A stretch of DNA of 51,716 bases from Magnetococcales bacterium (GCA_015231375.1 JADGBT010000029.1:1-51716), one strand, 5' to 3'; numbered from the stretch's first letter, positions 42,169 to 51,534 are shown. Numbers and translations: made by a program. The notes: generated by a model from the letters alone, not told the origin.

Positions 42169-43881
42169 CTAGAATCCATGCCAGGAGACACCCCCCTCCA
42201 CGCTGCCGAACCCCTCCCCGCCCCATCCCCCACCCCGACGCCCCCGCGACTCCAGACCCGCCCGCGACTCCCCCAAGGCGATGAACTCTCCCACGCTCCC
42301 GGCCCCCTCCCGGGCCAGCCGCCACAGCATTTCCAGCGCGTCGGGTCCGTCGTCGTGGGCGTCCGGCTCCCCCCAGTGACGCAATTGATCCAGCAGGGTC
42401 TTGTGATCCGAACGAAACCGGATCAGACCATTGGCCACATGGGGTTGCAACGCGCCGATGCGCAAGCCCTTGTCCCGGGAGGGCTTGACCCCTCGCGCCG
42501 GAACCGGAATGCCCATCCGCGCCGACCGTTTCACCAGTTCGTCTTTGAAGAACTCCTGGAACTGCACCGACTCCACCACCCACAACCGACACGCGTAACG
42601 GGCCTGACAGGCGATGACATCCTCGATGATCCGATCCGGAGAACGTCTGCGGATATCCGCCTCCACCACATGCAAGACGCCGGTGGTCTGGTCGTACCCC
42701 CCCACCAGAATCGCCGAAGGATCCCCCCTCCCCCCCGACTTGCCCATGGAAGGATCCACCGCCCCGAAATACAGCCAATCGGCATTCTCCCGGCTCCAGT
42801 ACACCAACGCCCCGAACGGCGCATTTTCCCGCATGGGCTGATTCTGCATCTCCGCGTCGAAGGCATCGACCCCATCGCGCGCGCGAATTTTCATCAAGGT
42901 CTCCAGACTCCGCATCCCGGGCCAGGAGAGCTGGACGCCGGCCTCCATCCGTTCCCGGCGCTCGTGATAGAACCGGTCCGCCGCCGCCTCTCCCTCGTGG
43001 CGCAACACCGTCTGCCACCGTTCCCACAAGGCCATGTCGTCGGGCCAGCGCACGATCGCTTGAAACCGGCGCGACTCCCACAAGGGATTGGCCATGATCC
43101 GCGCCAGCACCGAATCATGATGCAGAATGGTCCCCACATAGATCACATTCAAAGAGTCGTCCGGAGGCCCGAGTTTCAAGACAGCCTTTTTCAGCCAGGT
43201 TTCCAACTTGTCCCGCTGGGCGCGCACCCGCACGTTGTCATCGTTTTCCAAATCGTCGCACACCACCAGATCGGGCCGGGCCGCCCCGTGACGCAATCCC
43301 CGCAGCCGCGCCCCGGAGCCCACCGCCTGCAACTTGATCCCCACCCGCGTCACCGCCACCCCCTCCCGCCACACCCGACCCACCCCGCAATGATCCGGAT
43401 AATCCCGTTTCAGACGGGGATTGGCCTCCAGTTCCGCCTTGACCGCTTCGAGCATGGACGCGGCCTGATGGTGGGCGTCCATGATGATGATGATGTAGCG
43501 GCTGCGACCGGTGATCACCCGCCACAAGGTGAAAATCTGGGTGATCAGGGTGGATTTCGCCTCGCCACGGGGAGCGGCCAGGGCCAGTTTGCTCCCCCTG
43601 CCCGGCTCCTGGCCCAGACGCGGCAGCCGCTCGTACAGCCAGGTGTGCAGCAGACTCTCCTCCCCGGAGACATAATGGGGAAAATAGACCTTGGCGAAAT
43701 AACGCAACGACTGCTCCACCTCGGCCCGCCGCCGGTTGGCCCCGTCCGGACCGTCATCCACGCCCGCCATCCGATCCGCGATCTCTCCTTGCAAACGGGA
43801 ACCGAGTTCGGCCAGACCCTGCCGGAAACGCCTGTTGACCAACATGCCATGCTCCATCATTCCAGGGGGATTTCCTTTCAT
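42169..43881 (-). CDS. Phage terminase large subunit-like protein, stand-alone
   Basis: A 570-residue protein. ATPase domain: Walker A 'APRGEAKST' at 103-111, Walker B 'DLVVCDDLEND' at 204-214 and a coupling motif 'VIYVGTILHHDS'. RNase-H-like nuclease domain: first Asp in 'GAVDPSMGKS' (Asp376), Glu in 'VVESVQFQEF', and final Asp cluster 'AHDDGPDALEML' (510-518). All catalytic positions look intact. Terminases package phage DNA, but no portal, capsid or small-terminase gene is near; neighbours are a TPR/SPOR gene and a sensor kinase. It may be a prophage relic, a gene-transfer-agent part, or a domesticated DNA translocase. Confidence 0.85.
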   Translation of the reverse strand: MKGNPPGMMEHGMLVNRRFRQGLAELGSRLQGEIADRMAGVDDGPDGANRRRAEVEQSLRYFAKVYFPHYVSGEESLLHTWLYERLPRLGQEPGRGSKLALAAPRGEAKSTLITQIFTLWRVITGRSRYIIIIMDAHHQAASMLEAVKAELEANPRLKRDYPDHCGVGRVWREGVAVTRVGIKLQAVGSGARLRGLRHGAARPDLVVCDDLENDDNVRVRAQRDKLETWLKKAVLKLGPPDDSLNVIYVGTILHHDSVLARIMANPLWESRRFQAIVRWPDDMALWERWQTVLRHEGEAAADRFYHERRERMEAGVQLSWPGMRSLETLMKIRARDGVDAFDAEMQNQPMRENAPFGALVYWSRENADWLYFGAVDPSMGKSGGRGDPSAILVGGYDQTTGVLHVVEADIRRRSPDRIIEDVIACQARYACRLWVVESVQFQEFFKDELVKRSARMGIPVPARGVKPSRDKGLRIGALQPHVANGLIRFRSDHKTLLDQLRHWGEPDAHDDGPDALEMLWRLAREGAGSVGEFIALGESRAGLESRGRRGGGWGGEGFGSVEGGVSWHGF

Positions 43882-43938
43882 TCAAATCCGTTGTCCACCG
43901 ATGAAGCACTTTAGAAGGGGCACGGAACGCTTTCCAAG

Positions 43939-46900
43939 ATGAAGCGGTTCAGATGCGCTTTTTCCCGGTGGCGAAACCCCTTTTTTCCGCTATCCTTGCA
44001 AACCAGGAAAGCAGCCACTAAAAACGAGATGGCCATCACCCCTCTTTTGGGCTTCCCCATGGAAAGTCTACCCAGATCCGTCTCCAATCCCCGCCTGATT
44101 CCCTGGCTGCTGCTGGCCCTGGGTCTGACTTGCACCTTTTGGTATTGGCACCACGAAACCACGCGCGACTCCGATCTGACCCGCGACCAGTTTCACAAGC
44201 TCTCCGCCGCGTTGCGGGAAAACGCCCGCGACCGCCTGGAGATGCACGCGGATCTCTCGCGGGTGATGGCCGCCTGGTTCGTCTCGGAAAAAGAGGTCAC
44301 AGGCCGACAATGGCATACCTTCGCCTCGGCCCTCACCCCGCGAGGACGCCATCCCGGATGGCTGGAACTGGCCTTCGTGGAACCGGTGAAAGAGAGCGAA
44401 CGCGAAGAGTTCGAACGGGAAATGCGTCGACTGCTCGCGGATCCGACCTTCCGGGTTGCCAGCGACGAACCCCGCGACACCTACTTCGCCGTGACCTATC
44501 ACCACACCCTGGAAGCCGATCACGTCCCGTTCGCCCCCGGTCACGACCTCGGCACGGAAAAAAGACGCCGCCAGACCGCCCGGCAGGCGGCGGATTCCGG
44601 ACTGCCCCTGTTTTCCCCGCCGTTCCTGCGCACCGGTGCCAACAATACCGCCCGTACCGAACTGTTGCGGCTCACTCCGGTCTATCGTCTGGGCATGCCC
44701 CTCACCGACACCCCGGAACGACGTCACGCCCTGCTGGGATGGGTGACGGCGGCCTATGACGCCGGAATCCTCTTTCAGGATCTGTTCCGCCAGGAACCCA
44801 ACCAAATCCGCGTGGAACTGTTCGACGGTCCCTCCCTGCGGCCCTCGGCGCTGATTTTCGACTCCCACTCCGACCTGCCCACCCCGCCGGACGATCCGGA
44901 TTGGACCCTCGTGATGCGCAGCGGCGAAGAGGGAATCGGTTGGACCTATCGTTTCACGCCGGGTCCACTGTTTTCCCAGTTTCACCCGAAACGGGGATCG
45001 GACATCGTGCTGATCGCCGGGGGTCTGATCAGTCTGGCTTTGGGATTTGCCGGCTGGTCGTTGAGTTCCAGCCGGGAACGGGCGCTGGCTCAGGCGGTGG
45101 CCATGACCCGCGCCCACCGGGAAAGCGAAGAGCGTTTGCGTCGCACGGTGCTGCACGCGCCGATTCCCATCATGATCCATGCGGCGGATGGCACGGTGAT
45201 TCTGGTCAACCGACGCTGGAGCGACTGGTCGGGTCAAGCGCTGGGGGAGATCTCCACCCTGAACACCTGGCTGGAACGGGCCTTGCTGCCCGAAGAGCGG
45301 GCATCGGCGCTGGCGTTGCTGGACGCGAGTTTTCCGGCGGACGCTCCTTTCAAGGAGGGGGAGCTGACCATCGTGGCCACCTCCGGGGAACACCGGGTCT
45401 GGATCGTGCGCTCGCGTCCCATGGGCGCCATGAACGATCCGGATGGCTTGATCATCACCATGGCCATGGACATCACCGAACGCAAAAAGGCCGAAGCCAC
45501 CCTGCTGGAGGCCAAACTGGAAGCCGAAGAGGCCAACCGGGCCAAAAGCGAATTCCTGGCCACCATGAGCCACGAAATCCGCACGCCGATGAATGTGATC
45601 GTGGGCATGGCCGAGGTGCTGGAAGAGACCGAACTCACCCCGGAACAACGCCGCTATGTGGGCATTTTCCGCAAGGCCGGCGACAACCTGCTGGAGTTGA
45701 TCAACGACATTCTGGATCTGTCCAAGGTGGAAGCGGGACGCATGGAACTGGAGCTGGCTCCGTTCGCCCTGCGGGAGAGTCTGCAACGCATTCTGGACAT
45801 CATGGGGATGCGCGCCCGGGAAAAAGGATTGGAGCTGACCCTGGATATCGCGCCCGAGGTGCCGGATCGGCTCCAGGGAGACGCCAAGCGGCTGCGTCAG
45901 ATTCTGATCAATCTCATTGGCAACGCGGTCAAGTTCACGCCATCGGGGCGGATTTCCATTCATGTGATCCGGGAGGAGACCCTGGGACCGGGAGGATTGG
46001 GGTTTGCGGTGCAAGATACGGGCATCGGCATTCCGAAGGAAAAACACGCGTCCGTCTTCGAGGCCTTCACCCAGGCGGACGCCTCGACTACCCGCCAGTT
46101 CGGCGGAACCGGACTGGGATTGGCCATTTCCCGGCGTCTGGTGGATCTGATGGGGGGACGGATGACCCTGGAAAGCGAACCGGGGGAAGGCAGCACCTTC
46201 CGCTTCAGCGCCGTCTTTGAAGTGACCGAACCCCGGGAGGACTCCCCGCCTCCCCCCTGTCCCGAGGGAATGCACTGGAACCGGGTGCGCGTGCTGCTGG
46301 TGGACAGCCGCACGGAAAGCCGTCTGGCCCTCATGCGCATGGTGGCGGAGTTGGGGTGCGAGGTGGAACCGGTGCCGAATCTGTCCCTGGCGGCCAGCGC
46401 GTGGCGGGCGGCGCGTTATTCCGGGCGATCATGCCGGGTGGTGGTGCTGTCGTTCGGGGATCAGGACAACGAGATCGTCGCAACCGTTCAGCGACTGCGC
46501 GCAGAGCTGGAACAGATCACCTTGCCCATGGTCACCATCACCGCCCGAATGCCCGAGGGGGATTTTTCCCGGTATCCGGGTCTGCGTGTTCTGACCCATC
46601 CGGTGAAGCGTGAAGCGTTCTGGGAGGCGCTCCGGGCGGTGCTGAGCGCCGAATCCGGAGATCTCGCCCGCGCCACGCCGTCCGTTTTGCCCACGGAACG
46701 CGCCCTGTCGATTCTGGTGGTGGACGACTCCGAGGACAACATTCTGCTGGTGAAGGCTTTCTTGAAGAAGACCTCCCACCAGTTGAGCGTGGCCCAGAAC
46801 GGAGAAGAGGCGGTGACCCGGGTCACCTCGGGAGAGCGGTTCGATCTGGTATTGATGGATGTGCAGATGCCGGTGATGGATGGATATGCCGCCACGCGGG

Positions 46901-47079
46901 CGATCCGGGCCTGGGAGAGAACCAATGGACACGCTCCGGTACCGGTGATCGCCCTGACCGCCCACGCTTTTGCGGAAAACGAACGTCAAACCCTGGAGGC
47001 CGGATGCTCGGAGCATCTGACCAAGCCGATCACCAAGCCGCGTCTGCTGGCGGCCATCGAGCGGTACGCCCAGGGGTAA
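43939..47079 (+). CDS. CHASE-PAS hybrid histidine kinase with two receivers
   Basis: A protein of up to 1046 residues. TM1 is about 53-71, a periplasmic CHASE domain about 80-320 ('[10 protein letters not shown]...[10 protein letters not shown]'), TM2 about 354-376, PAS about 395-510. HisKA is '[14 protein letters not shown]' with His545. HATPase has '[12 protein letters not shown]' near 655, '[13 protein letters not shown]' near 692 and '[13 protein letters not shown]' near 722. The first receiver-like domain (about 783-904) lacks the phospho-acceptor Asp ('[11 protein letters not shown]') and the acidic pair reads VDSRTES. The second receiver (about 924-1043) is intact, with Asp974 in '[13 protein letters not shown]'. 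Starts at 44029 or 44059 are possible; none has a clear ribosome site. No output gene is adjacent. Confidence 0.9.
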   Translation: MKRFRCAFSRWRNPFFPLSLQTRKAATKNEMAITPLLGFPMESLPRSVSNPRLIPWLLLALGLTCTFWYWHHETTRDSDLTRDQFHKLSAALRENARDRLEMHADLSRVMAAWFVSEKEVTGRQWHTFASALTPRGRHPGWLELAFVEPVKESEREEFEREMRRLLADPTFRVASDEPRDTYFAVTYHHTLEADHVPFAPGHDLGTEKRRRQTARQAADSGLPLFSPPFLRTGANNTARTELLRLTPVYRLGMPLTDTPERRHALLGWVTAAYDAGILFQDLFRQEPNQIRVELFDGPSLRPSALIFDSHSDLPTPPDDPDWTLVMRSGEEGIGWTYRFTPGPLFSQFHPKRGSDIVLIAGGLISLALGFAGWSLSSSRERALAQAVAMTRAHRESEERLRRTVLHAPIPIMIHAADGTVILVNRRWSDWSGQALGEISTLNTWLERALLPEERASALALLDASFPADAPFKEGELTIVATSGEHRVWIVRSRPMGAMNDPDGLIITMAMDITERKKAEATLLEAKLEAEEANRAKSEFLATMSHEIRTPMNVIVGMAEVLEETELTPEQRRYVGIFRKAGDNLLELINDILDLSKVEAGRMELELAPFALRESLQRILDIMGMRAREKGLELTLDIAPEVPDRLQGDAKRLRQILINLIGNAVKFTPSGRISIHVIREETLGPGGLGFAVQDTGIGIPKEKHASVFEAFTQADASTTRQFGGTGLGLAISRRLVDLMGGRMTLESEPGEGSTFRFSAVFEVTEPREDSPPPPCPEGMHWNRVRVLLVDSRTESRLALMRMVAELGCEVEPVPNLSLAASAWRAARYSGRSCRVVVLSFGDQDNEIVATVQRLRAELEQITLPMVTITARMPEGDFSRYPGLRVLTHPVKREAFWEALRAVLSAESGDLARATPSVLPTERALSILVVDDSEDNILLVKAFLKKTSHQLSVAQNGEEAVTRVTSGERFDLVLMDVQMPVMDGYAATRAIRAWERTNGHAPVPVIALTAHAFAENERQTLEAGCSEHLTKPITKPRLLAAIERYAQG

Positions 47080-47127
47080 AAAGTACCACCACAGCCGATC
47101 CGCCCCGCATCACAATCGGGCGGGACA

Positions 47128-47340
47128 TCACACCTCGAAGCGCACCTCCGAAGCATCCAGGGAGAGAACCTCCATGCCATACAGGGTCGTCAGGGTTTCG
47201 CCGGGATCGGCTCCATAGTATTGATGGAGTTCCCAGCGCAACGCCTTGGCCAGATCATCGGGCAGATGCACCCCCATGGCCTGCCGTCCTTCGGCCTCGA
47301 ACACCTGTTTGCACGCCAGAACTTTTTTGAGATTGTCCAT
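47128..47340 (-). CDS. Small conserved-looking hypothetical protein
   Basis: A 70-residue protein of unknown function with no signal or membrane segment. It reads like a folded small protein ('VFEAEGRQAMGVHLPDDLAKALRWELHQYYG', then 'TLTTLYGMEVLSLDASEVRFEV'). The ATG is followed by regular codon use. The next gene upstream on the same strand starts 264 bases away. It lies between the sensor kinase and tRNA-Arg. No family recognised. Confidence 0.55.
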   Translation of the reverse strand: MDNLKKVLACKQVFEAEGRQAMGVHLPDDLAKALRWELHQYYGADPGETLTTLYGMEVLSLDASEVRFEV

Positions 47341-47388
47341 GGTGTCTGCTTCCTGGTCCCTGGATGCTGGTTTATGGCCGCCGGAAAT

Positions 47389-47604
47389 CTAAACGACCGG
47401 AGGTTCCGGAGGTGTGGCGGTTTTGGGTTCTTTGTCCGGCTTCACTTTCTGCCTGGTCTCTTTGCTTTTGGATTTGGCTTTGGATTTGGCTTGAAGGGCT
47501 TTCTTTTCTTGTTGGATCGATTTTCGGGTTTGTTTGAGTTTGGTCTTGAGCTGTTTCTTTTCTTCTTTCAAGGCCAGGAGCGTTTCCGGTGCAGTCATGT
47601 TCAT
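47389..47604 (-). CDS. Small Lys-rich coiled-coil protein
   Basis: A protein of about 71 residues. After 'MNMTAPETLLALKEEKKQLKT' a basic coiled coil continues ('KLKQTRKSIQQEKKALQAKSKAKSKSKETRQKV') and ends in a Pro-rich tail (EPPVV). Nearly a third of residues are Lys, so it may bind nucleic acid or acidic surfaces. The start is one of two nearby ATGs (47604 or 47598), with GAG just upstream. It lies 48 bases upstream of the 70-residue gene on the same strand; the two could share a transcript. Confidence 0.55.
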   Translation of the reverse strand: MNMTAPETLLALKEEKKQLKTKLKQTRKSIQQEKKALQAKSKAKSKSKETRQKVKPDKEPKTATPPEPPVV

Positions 47605-47726
47605 CTCAAGGGCCGTTCCCGACCCCTCCCCCATGGTAAACGTTTGTGAATTTTCATTTCACTATGAAATGGATGCCAATATTATCGACTATCCAAACCT
47701 CCACGTCAAGGGCGCCGACAAACCCG

Positions 47727-47755
47727 TTGCCCGTGGAATGGAAATGAACTAAGAT
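47727..47755 (+). promoter_or_regulatory. Putative promoter of tRNA-Arg
   Basis: TTGCCC (47727-47732), 17-base spacer, TAAGAT (47750-47755), followed by a GC-rich stretch (ACGGCC). The tRNA starts 17 bases after the -10 box. Four of six bases match at each box. Confidence 0.4.
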
Positions 47756-47772
47756 ACGGCCACACTGCTTGA

Positions 47773-47849
47773 GTCCCCGTAGCTCAGCCGGATAGAGCAA
47801 CGGATTCCTAATCCGTAGGCCGTGCGTTCAAATCGCGCCGGGGACACCA
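47773..47849 (+). tRNA. tRNA-Arg (CCT)
   Basis: A 77-base gene with encoded CCA. Acceptor GTCCCCG pairs fully with CGGGGAC, the D arm is AGCTCAGCCGGATAGAGC, the anticodon loop TTCCTAA carries CCT at 47807-47809 on the ACGGA/TCCGT stem, and the T arm is GCGTTCAAATCGCGC. It reads the AGG codon. A terminator follows within 20 bases. Confidence 0.96.
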
Positions 47850-47867
47850 AATTTTGCCTTGTTTTTC

Positions 47868-47903
47868 AGGTGGTTACTGTGCAAAGCAACCGCCTTTTTT
47901 TTT
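47868..47903 (+). terminator. Factor-independent terminator after tRNA-Arg
   Basis: AGGTGGTT (47868-47875) pairs with AACCGCCT (47888-47895, one G-T type pair), with a 12-base loop and a nine-base T-tract. It ends tRNA-Arg transcription before folD. Confidence 0.8.
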
Positions 47904-47964
47904 GTCTGCTGCACCTGTGTGAGACTCTTGGGGTGTACATCTTCGTTCCACGGGAGGCGTGATC

Positions 47965-48819
47965 ATGGCTCACATTATTGACGGCAAACGGATTGCCGCC
48001 GAAATTCGGGAAACCCTGCGTCAGGAGGTCCAGTGGTTGCGGGAACAACGCGGTCTGGTGCCCGGTCTGGCCGTGATCATCGTGGGTGACGATCCGGCCT
48101 CCAAGGTCTATGTCCGCATGAAACGCCAAGCCTGCGAAAACGCCGGAATCGCCTCGTTTCATCATGAACTGCCCGGTGATGTGTCGGAAGGGGCGTTGTT
48201 GGATCTGATCCATCGACTCAACGCCGACCCGGCCGTGCATGGCATTCTCACCCAATTGCCGTTGCCGGGGCATATTTCGGAACGGGCGGTTCTGGAAACC
48301 ATTTCTCCGTTCAAGGATGTGGATGGATTTCATCCCTATAACGTGGGACTACTGTCCATTGGCAAGCCGCTGTTTTCCCCCTGCACCCCGTTTGGAGTGA
48401 TGGAACTGCTGCGCGTCGAAGGGATTGATCCCAAATCCCGACATGTGGTGGTGGTGGGACGCTCCAATATCGTGGGCAAGCCCATGGCCTTGTTGATGCT
48501 GGCTGCGGATGCCACGGTGACGGTTTGCCACTCCCGCAGCATGGATTTGCCTGGATTGGTCCGTTCGGCGGATATTCTGGTGGCTGCGGTGGGCAAACCC
48601 CGAATGATTCCGGGAGAGTGGATCCGGGAAGGGGCGGTGGTGATCGATGTGGGCACCAATCGTCTGGCGGATGGGTCGTTGTGCGGGGATGTGGATTTTG
48701 CTTCCGCTGCGGAAAAGGCCTCCCATATCACTCCGTCACCGGGAGGCGTGGGGCCGATGACGATTGCGATGTTGCTGCAAAACACCGTCAAAAGCCTGCG
48801 ACGCACCCACGGCCTGTAA
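47965..48819 (+). CDS. folD: Methylenetetrahydrofolate dehydrogenase/cyclohydrolase FolD
   Basis: A 284-residue bifunctional enzyme. Motifs: '[18 protein letters not shown]' (catalytic Lys in YxxxK), '[12 protein letters not shown]', '[13 protein letters not shown]', '[11 protein letters not shown]', '[18 protein letters not shown]' (NADP site) and '[14 protein letters not shown]' at the C-terminus. It converts 5,10-methylene-THF to 10-formyl-THF in the cytoplasm. The ATG at 47965 has GGGAGG eight bases upstream; a GTG two codons earlier is also in frame. It is followed by a palindromic repeat. Confidence 0.95.
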   Translation: MAHIIDGKRIAAEIRETLRQEVQWLREQRGLVPGLAVIIVGDDPASKVYVRMKRQACENAGIASFHHELPGDVSEGALLDLIHRLNADPAVHGILTQLPLPGHISERAVLETISPFKDVDGFHPYNVGLLSIGKPLFSPCTPFGVMELLRVEGIDPKSRHVVVVGRSNIVGKPMALLMLAADATVTVCHSRSMDLPGLVRSADILVAAVGKPRMIPGEWIREGAVVIDVGTNRLADGSLCGDVDFASAAEKASHITPSPGGVGPMTIAMLLQNTVKSLRRTHGL

Positions 48820-48828
48820 TTCCCGCCA

Positions 48829-48978
48829 CTATTAAAAACAAAGAGGGGGTCTGGGGGATTCATCCCCCAGGGTTTTAATCTTTAAAATTATAAAATTATT
48901 ATTTTTAAAGATTAAAAGATAGAAAGTCAAAACCCTGGGGGATGAATCCCCCAGACCCCCTCTTTTTTTTCAATGGTT
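48829..48978. repeat. REPIN-like palindromic repeat, copy 5
   Basis: Two inverted modules A: left 48842-48878 (GGGGGTCTGGGGGATT with CATCCCCCAGGG) and right 48926-48970 (AAAACCCTGGGGGATG and CCCAGACCCCC then T8). The AT-rich palindromic centre is ATCTTTAAAAT...ATTTTTAAAGAT. The outer end is CAATGGTT, as in copies 2 and 3. It lies between the converging folD and gspC-like genes, touching the latter's stop. Confidence 0.88.
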
Positions 48979-49847
48979 TATTGGCGGCGGAACTCGAAGG
49001 CGAGAGATTCGGATCCTCGTGTGACCCGGAACTGCATGGTCTCAGCCGTTCCGAGTTTTCCCAGGACTTCCATGCCCTTCATCGGATCGTTCAACTCCAC
49101 CCCGTTCACCCAATTCACGACATCCCCGGCCTGAACCCCGAACTGTTCCAGAAATTTGGGATCCGCTCCCGGAAACAACTGTACCCCACTGAATTGCCCT
49201 TTCACAAATACCGGTTCGATACGTATATTTTCCAAAATGCTTTCGGGTCTGGACTCGAACTGTCCCCACAATTTGCCAATCAACGCCTGGGTTTCCGCCG
49301 AGACTTTGGTCTGGTCCGCCGGTTCTTCCGCCTTGGCATCCCCATCGCTGCCCAACTTGGGCAATCGCAAGGTCTCCAACTTGCCGTGATGGTCCAAGAC
49401 CACCCGATCCCACTCGATTCCACGGATCAACGCCGGTCCCACCTCATCCCCCACCCCATAAGCCCCCTCGGGAATATCCGTACCCACGATCATGGCGCGA
49501 GGCACGACCGAATTATCCGTTGCGGACAAAATTCCCAACAGTTTGGCCTCCAGACGGGTGAGCGGCGCATTCGTGACCTTTTGCGGGACGACAAGCGCAT
49601 CGGATTTGGCTTGGCCGAACAGACCCGCCAATCCCTGAAGTTCCCCCCTGCCCGCTTTCTCCCCGAATGGTTTGACTTCCCCCCCTGCCCGATTTTCAAC
49701 AGCCGACTCGATGCGACTCCATTCTCCCTGAATTCCCCGCCAGGTCCAATCGGCCAACTCCCAGGCCAACAGGGCAATCAAAGGCAGGTTGATCAGCGGG
49801 AGCGCACGAACCATCCATCCGGAAGCGGATTTGTCTCTTTCCTTCAC
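48978..49847 (-). CDS. GspC-like type II secretion protein with PDZ domain
   Basis: A 289-residue protein. One N-terminal membrane helix ('LPLINLPLIALLAWELADWTW', about 16-36), a periplasmic HR-type domain (about 95-165: 'LEAKLLGILSATDNSVVPRAMI...GVGDEV...ALIRGIEWDRVVLDHHGKLETLRL') and a C-terminal PDZ (about 205-289: 'GVQLFPGADPKFLEQFGVQAGDVVNWVNGVELND'). This is the GspC/PilP-like layout that joins inner-membrane secretion components to the GspD secretin. The GTG start overlaps the parB stop (GTGA), an unusual neighbour. No other gsp genes are in the window. Confidence 0.83.
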   Translation of the reverse strand: MKERDKSASGWMVRALPLINLPLIALLAWELADWTWRGIQGEWSRIESAVENRAGGEVKPFGEKAGRGELQGLAGLFGQAKSDALVVPQKVTNAPLTRLEAKLLGILSATDNSVVPRAMIVGTDIPEGAYGVGDEVGPALIRGIEWDRVVLDHHGKLETLRLPKLGSDGDAKAEEPADQTKVSAETQALIGKLWGQFESRPESILENIRIEPVFVKGQFSGVQLFPGADPKFLEQFGVQAGDVVNWVNGVELNDPMKGMEVLGKLGTAETMQFRVTRGSESLAFEFRRQ

Positions 49848-50764
49848 AATTGCCCCTTTAACAATCGATCCGCCAAGGCTTCCAATTCATCCAGACTGGA
49901 ATACTCCACGATCACCTTGCCCTTGCCACGCAAATGGGTAATGGCCACCTGCGCACCCAAGGTTTCGGTCAAGCGACTTTCGATGGACAGGATCATCGGA
50001 TCTTTTTTGCGTCCTCGATTGGATGGGATGGCTTCCATCTCTTCGGTATTTTCCGTTTCGCTCCCCTGCCCTGCCACGCTTTCTGCTTCCATGGCTCTTG
50101 CCATGGTTTCTGTTTGTCGGACAGAAAGCTCCTTGGCCAACACTTCGGAGGCCAGACGTTCCATGAGTTCCGGTTTTTCCTCCAGGCGCAATAAAGCGCG
50201 TGCATGACCTGTGGAGAGAGTCCCGGATTCGATCAGGCCCAGAATCGACTCCGGCAGACGCAGCAGACGCAACAGATTGGTGATGGTTTCGCGGCTTTTG
50301 CCGATACGCTGGGCCGCTTTTTTATGACTGTAGCCGAATTTTTCGATCAACTCCGAACATCCTCTGGCGACCTCCACGGGGTTGAGATCCTCCCGTTGCA
50401 CATTTTCGAGGATGGAAGCTTCGAGAGCCTGACGGTCATTCCAGTTGCGCAGCAAAGCCGGGACTTCCAGCAGTCCGGCCATTTTGGCGGCGCGCCAACG
50501 GCGTTCACCGGCGACCAGTTGATACACATCATCGACCCCGCGTTTGGGTCGCACGAGAATCGGCAACAGAATCCCTTGTTCCCGGATGGAGAGTTCCAGT
50601 TCACGCAGGGACTCTTCCGAAAAATTCTGACGGGGCTGATTGGGATTGGGTTGAATCTGGTCGATGGGAATCAGCCACACTTTTTCTTGCAAGGGAATGG
50701 TGTTTGCCGCGTCGCCCAACAATGCGGCCAGGCCTTGTCCCATGCCGGATTGGGTATTTTTCAT
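49844..50764 (-). CDS. parB: Chromosome partitioning protein ParB
   Basis: A 306-residue protein. The N-terminal CTPase/ParB domain has 'IQPNPNQPRQNFSEESLRELELSI', 'LPILVRPKR' and 'YQLVAGERRWRAAKMAGL' (the GERR box). A helix-turn-helix that reads parS follows ('FGYSHKKAAQRIGKSRETITNLLRLLRLP'), and a C-terminal dimerisation domain. It loads at parS, spreads as a CTP-dependent clamp and is moved by ParA. Its start overlaps the parA stop (ATGA) and its stop overlaps the gspC-like start. A parS site lies upstream at 51546-51561. Confidence 0.95.
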   Translation of the reverse strand: MKNTQSGMGQGLAALLGDAANTIPLQEKVWLIPIDQIQPNPNQPRQNFSEESLRELELSIREQGILLPILVRPKRGVDDVYQLVAGERRWRAAKMAGLLEVPALLRNWNDRQALEASILENVQREDLNPVEVARGCSELIEKFGYSHKKAAQRIGKSRETITNLLRLLRLPESILGLIESGTLSTGHARALLRLEEKPELMERLASEVLAKELSVRQTETMARAMEAESVAGQGSETENTEEMEAIPSNRGRKKDPMILSIESRLTETLGAQVAITHLRGKGKVIVEYSSLDELEALADRLLKGQL

Positions 50765-51534
50765 GATTGCATTTCCTTCTGAAGCAATTCCAAAGTTAGA
50801 TTTTGATAGGCCAAGGCACCAGGAGACCAGGGATGATACCAGACTCCCGGTCGTCCAAAGCGTGGTGCCGTATTGAGAACAGGGTCGCGGGGAATGACGG
50901 TTTCAAGGGTCAACGTGCCGAGATGATCGCGAATTTCCTTTTCGATTTCCTGATTGTGTACATTATGCTGTTCATGCATGGTGAGGATGATGCCATCCAC
51001 CTCCAGCGACTTGTTGATATTCTTTTTGATGATTTCGATGGTCTTGAGCACCTGGCTCAATCCTTCCAGTGCGTAAAATTCGCATTGCAGAGGGATCAGA
51101 ACCCCATGAGCGGCGGCCAGGGCATTCACGGTCAGCAGGCCCAACGAAGGCGGACAGTCGATGAGGATCCAATCATATTCCTGTTCGATATGTTTAAGCC
51201 GTTCACGCAGGCGGAATTCACGGTTGCGGGTGTTGACCAATTCGATTTCGGCGCCGCTCAAGTCGGCGGTCGAGGGAATGACACCCAGTTGTATATTTCC
51301 CAGGATGCTTCGGGTAGCTTCCCGGATGGTTCCCTGGCCGGTGATGACATCGTAGATGGTGGGTTGACCATTTTCTTTCTGGATGCCATAGCCGGTGGTG
51401 GCATTGCCTTGAGGGTCGAAATCCACCAGCAAGGTTTTCTTGCCAGCGGCGGCGGCTGTCGCGGCCAGATTGACCGCCGTCGTGGTTTTACCCACTCCTC
51501 CCTTGCGGTTGACGATGGCGATAATCCGATTCAT
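50761..51534 (-). CDS. parA: Chromosome partitioning ATPase ParA (Soj)
   Basis: A 257-residue protein. Deviant Walker A 'NRKGGVGKTTTAVNLA' near 9-24, Walker A' 'LLVDFDPQGNATTGYG' near 35-50 and Walker B 'YDWILIDCPPSLGLL' near 115-129. ATP-bound ParA binds DNA non-specifically and pulls ParB-parS complexes. The ATG overlaps the rsmG stop (ATGA), giving rsmG-parA-parB, the classic origin-proximal order. Confidence 0.97.
   Translation of the reverse strand: MNRIIAIVNRKGGVGKTTTAVNLAATAAAAGKKTLLVDFDPQGNATTGYGIQKENGQPTIYDVITGQGTIREATRSILGNIQLGVIPSTADLSGAEIELVNTRNREFRLRERLKHIEQEYDWILIDCPPSLGLLTVNALAAAHGVLIPLQCEFYALEGLSQVLKTIEIIKKNINKSLEVDGIILTMHEQHNVHNQEIEKEIRDHLGTLTLETVIPRDPVLNTAPRFGRPGVWYHPWSPGALAYQNLTLELLQKEMQS

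Noticed and set aside
41890-43914. 674-codon plus-strand frame across the terminase gene
   Set aside because: Pro/His/Arg-rich antisense shadow; the minus strand has intact Walker and nuclease motifs.
42169-47079. A hidden prophage around the terminase-like gene
   Set aside because: No other phage structural, lysis or integration gene could be recognised between 39.8 and 48 kb.
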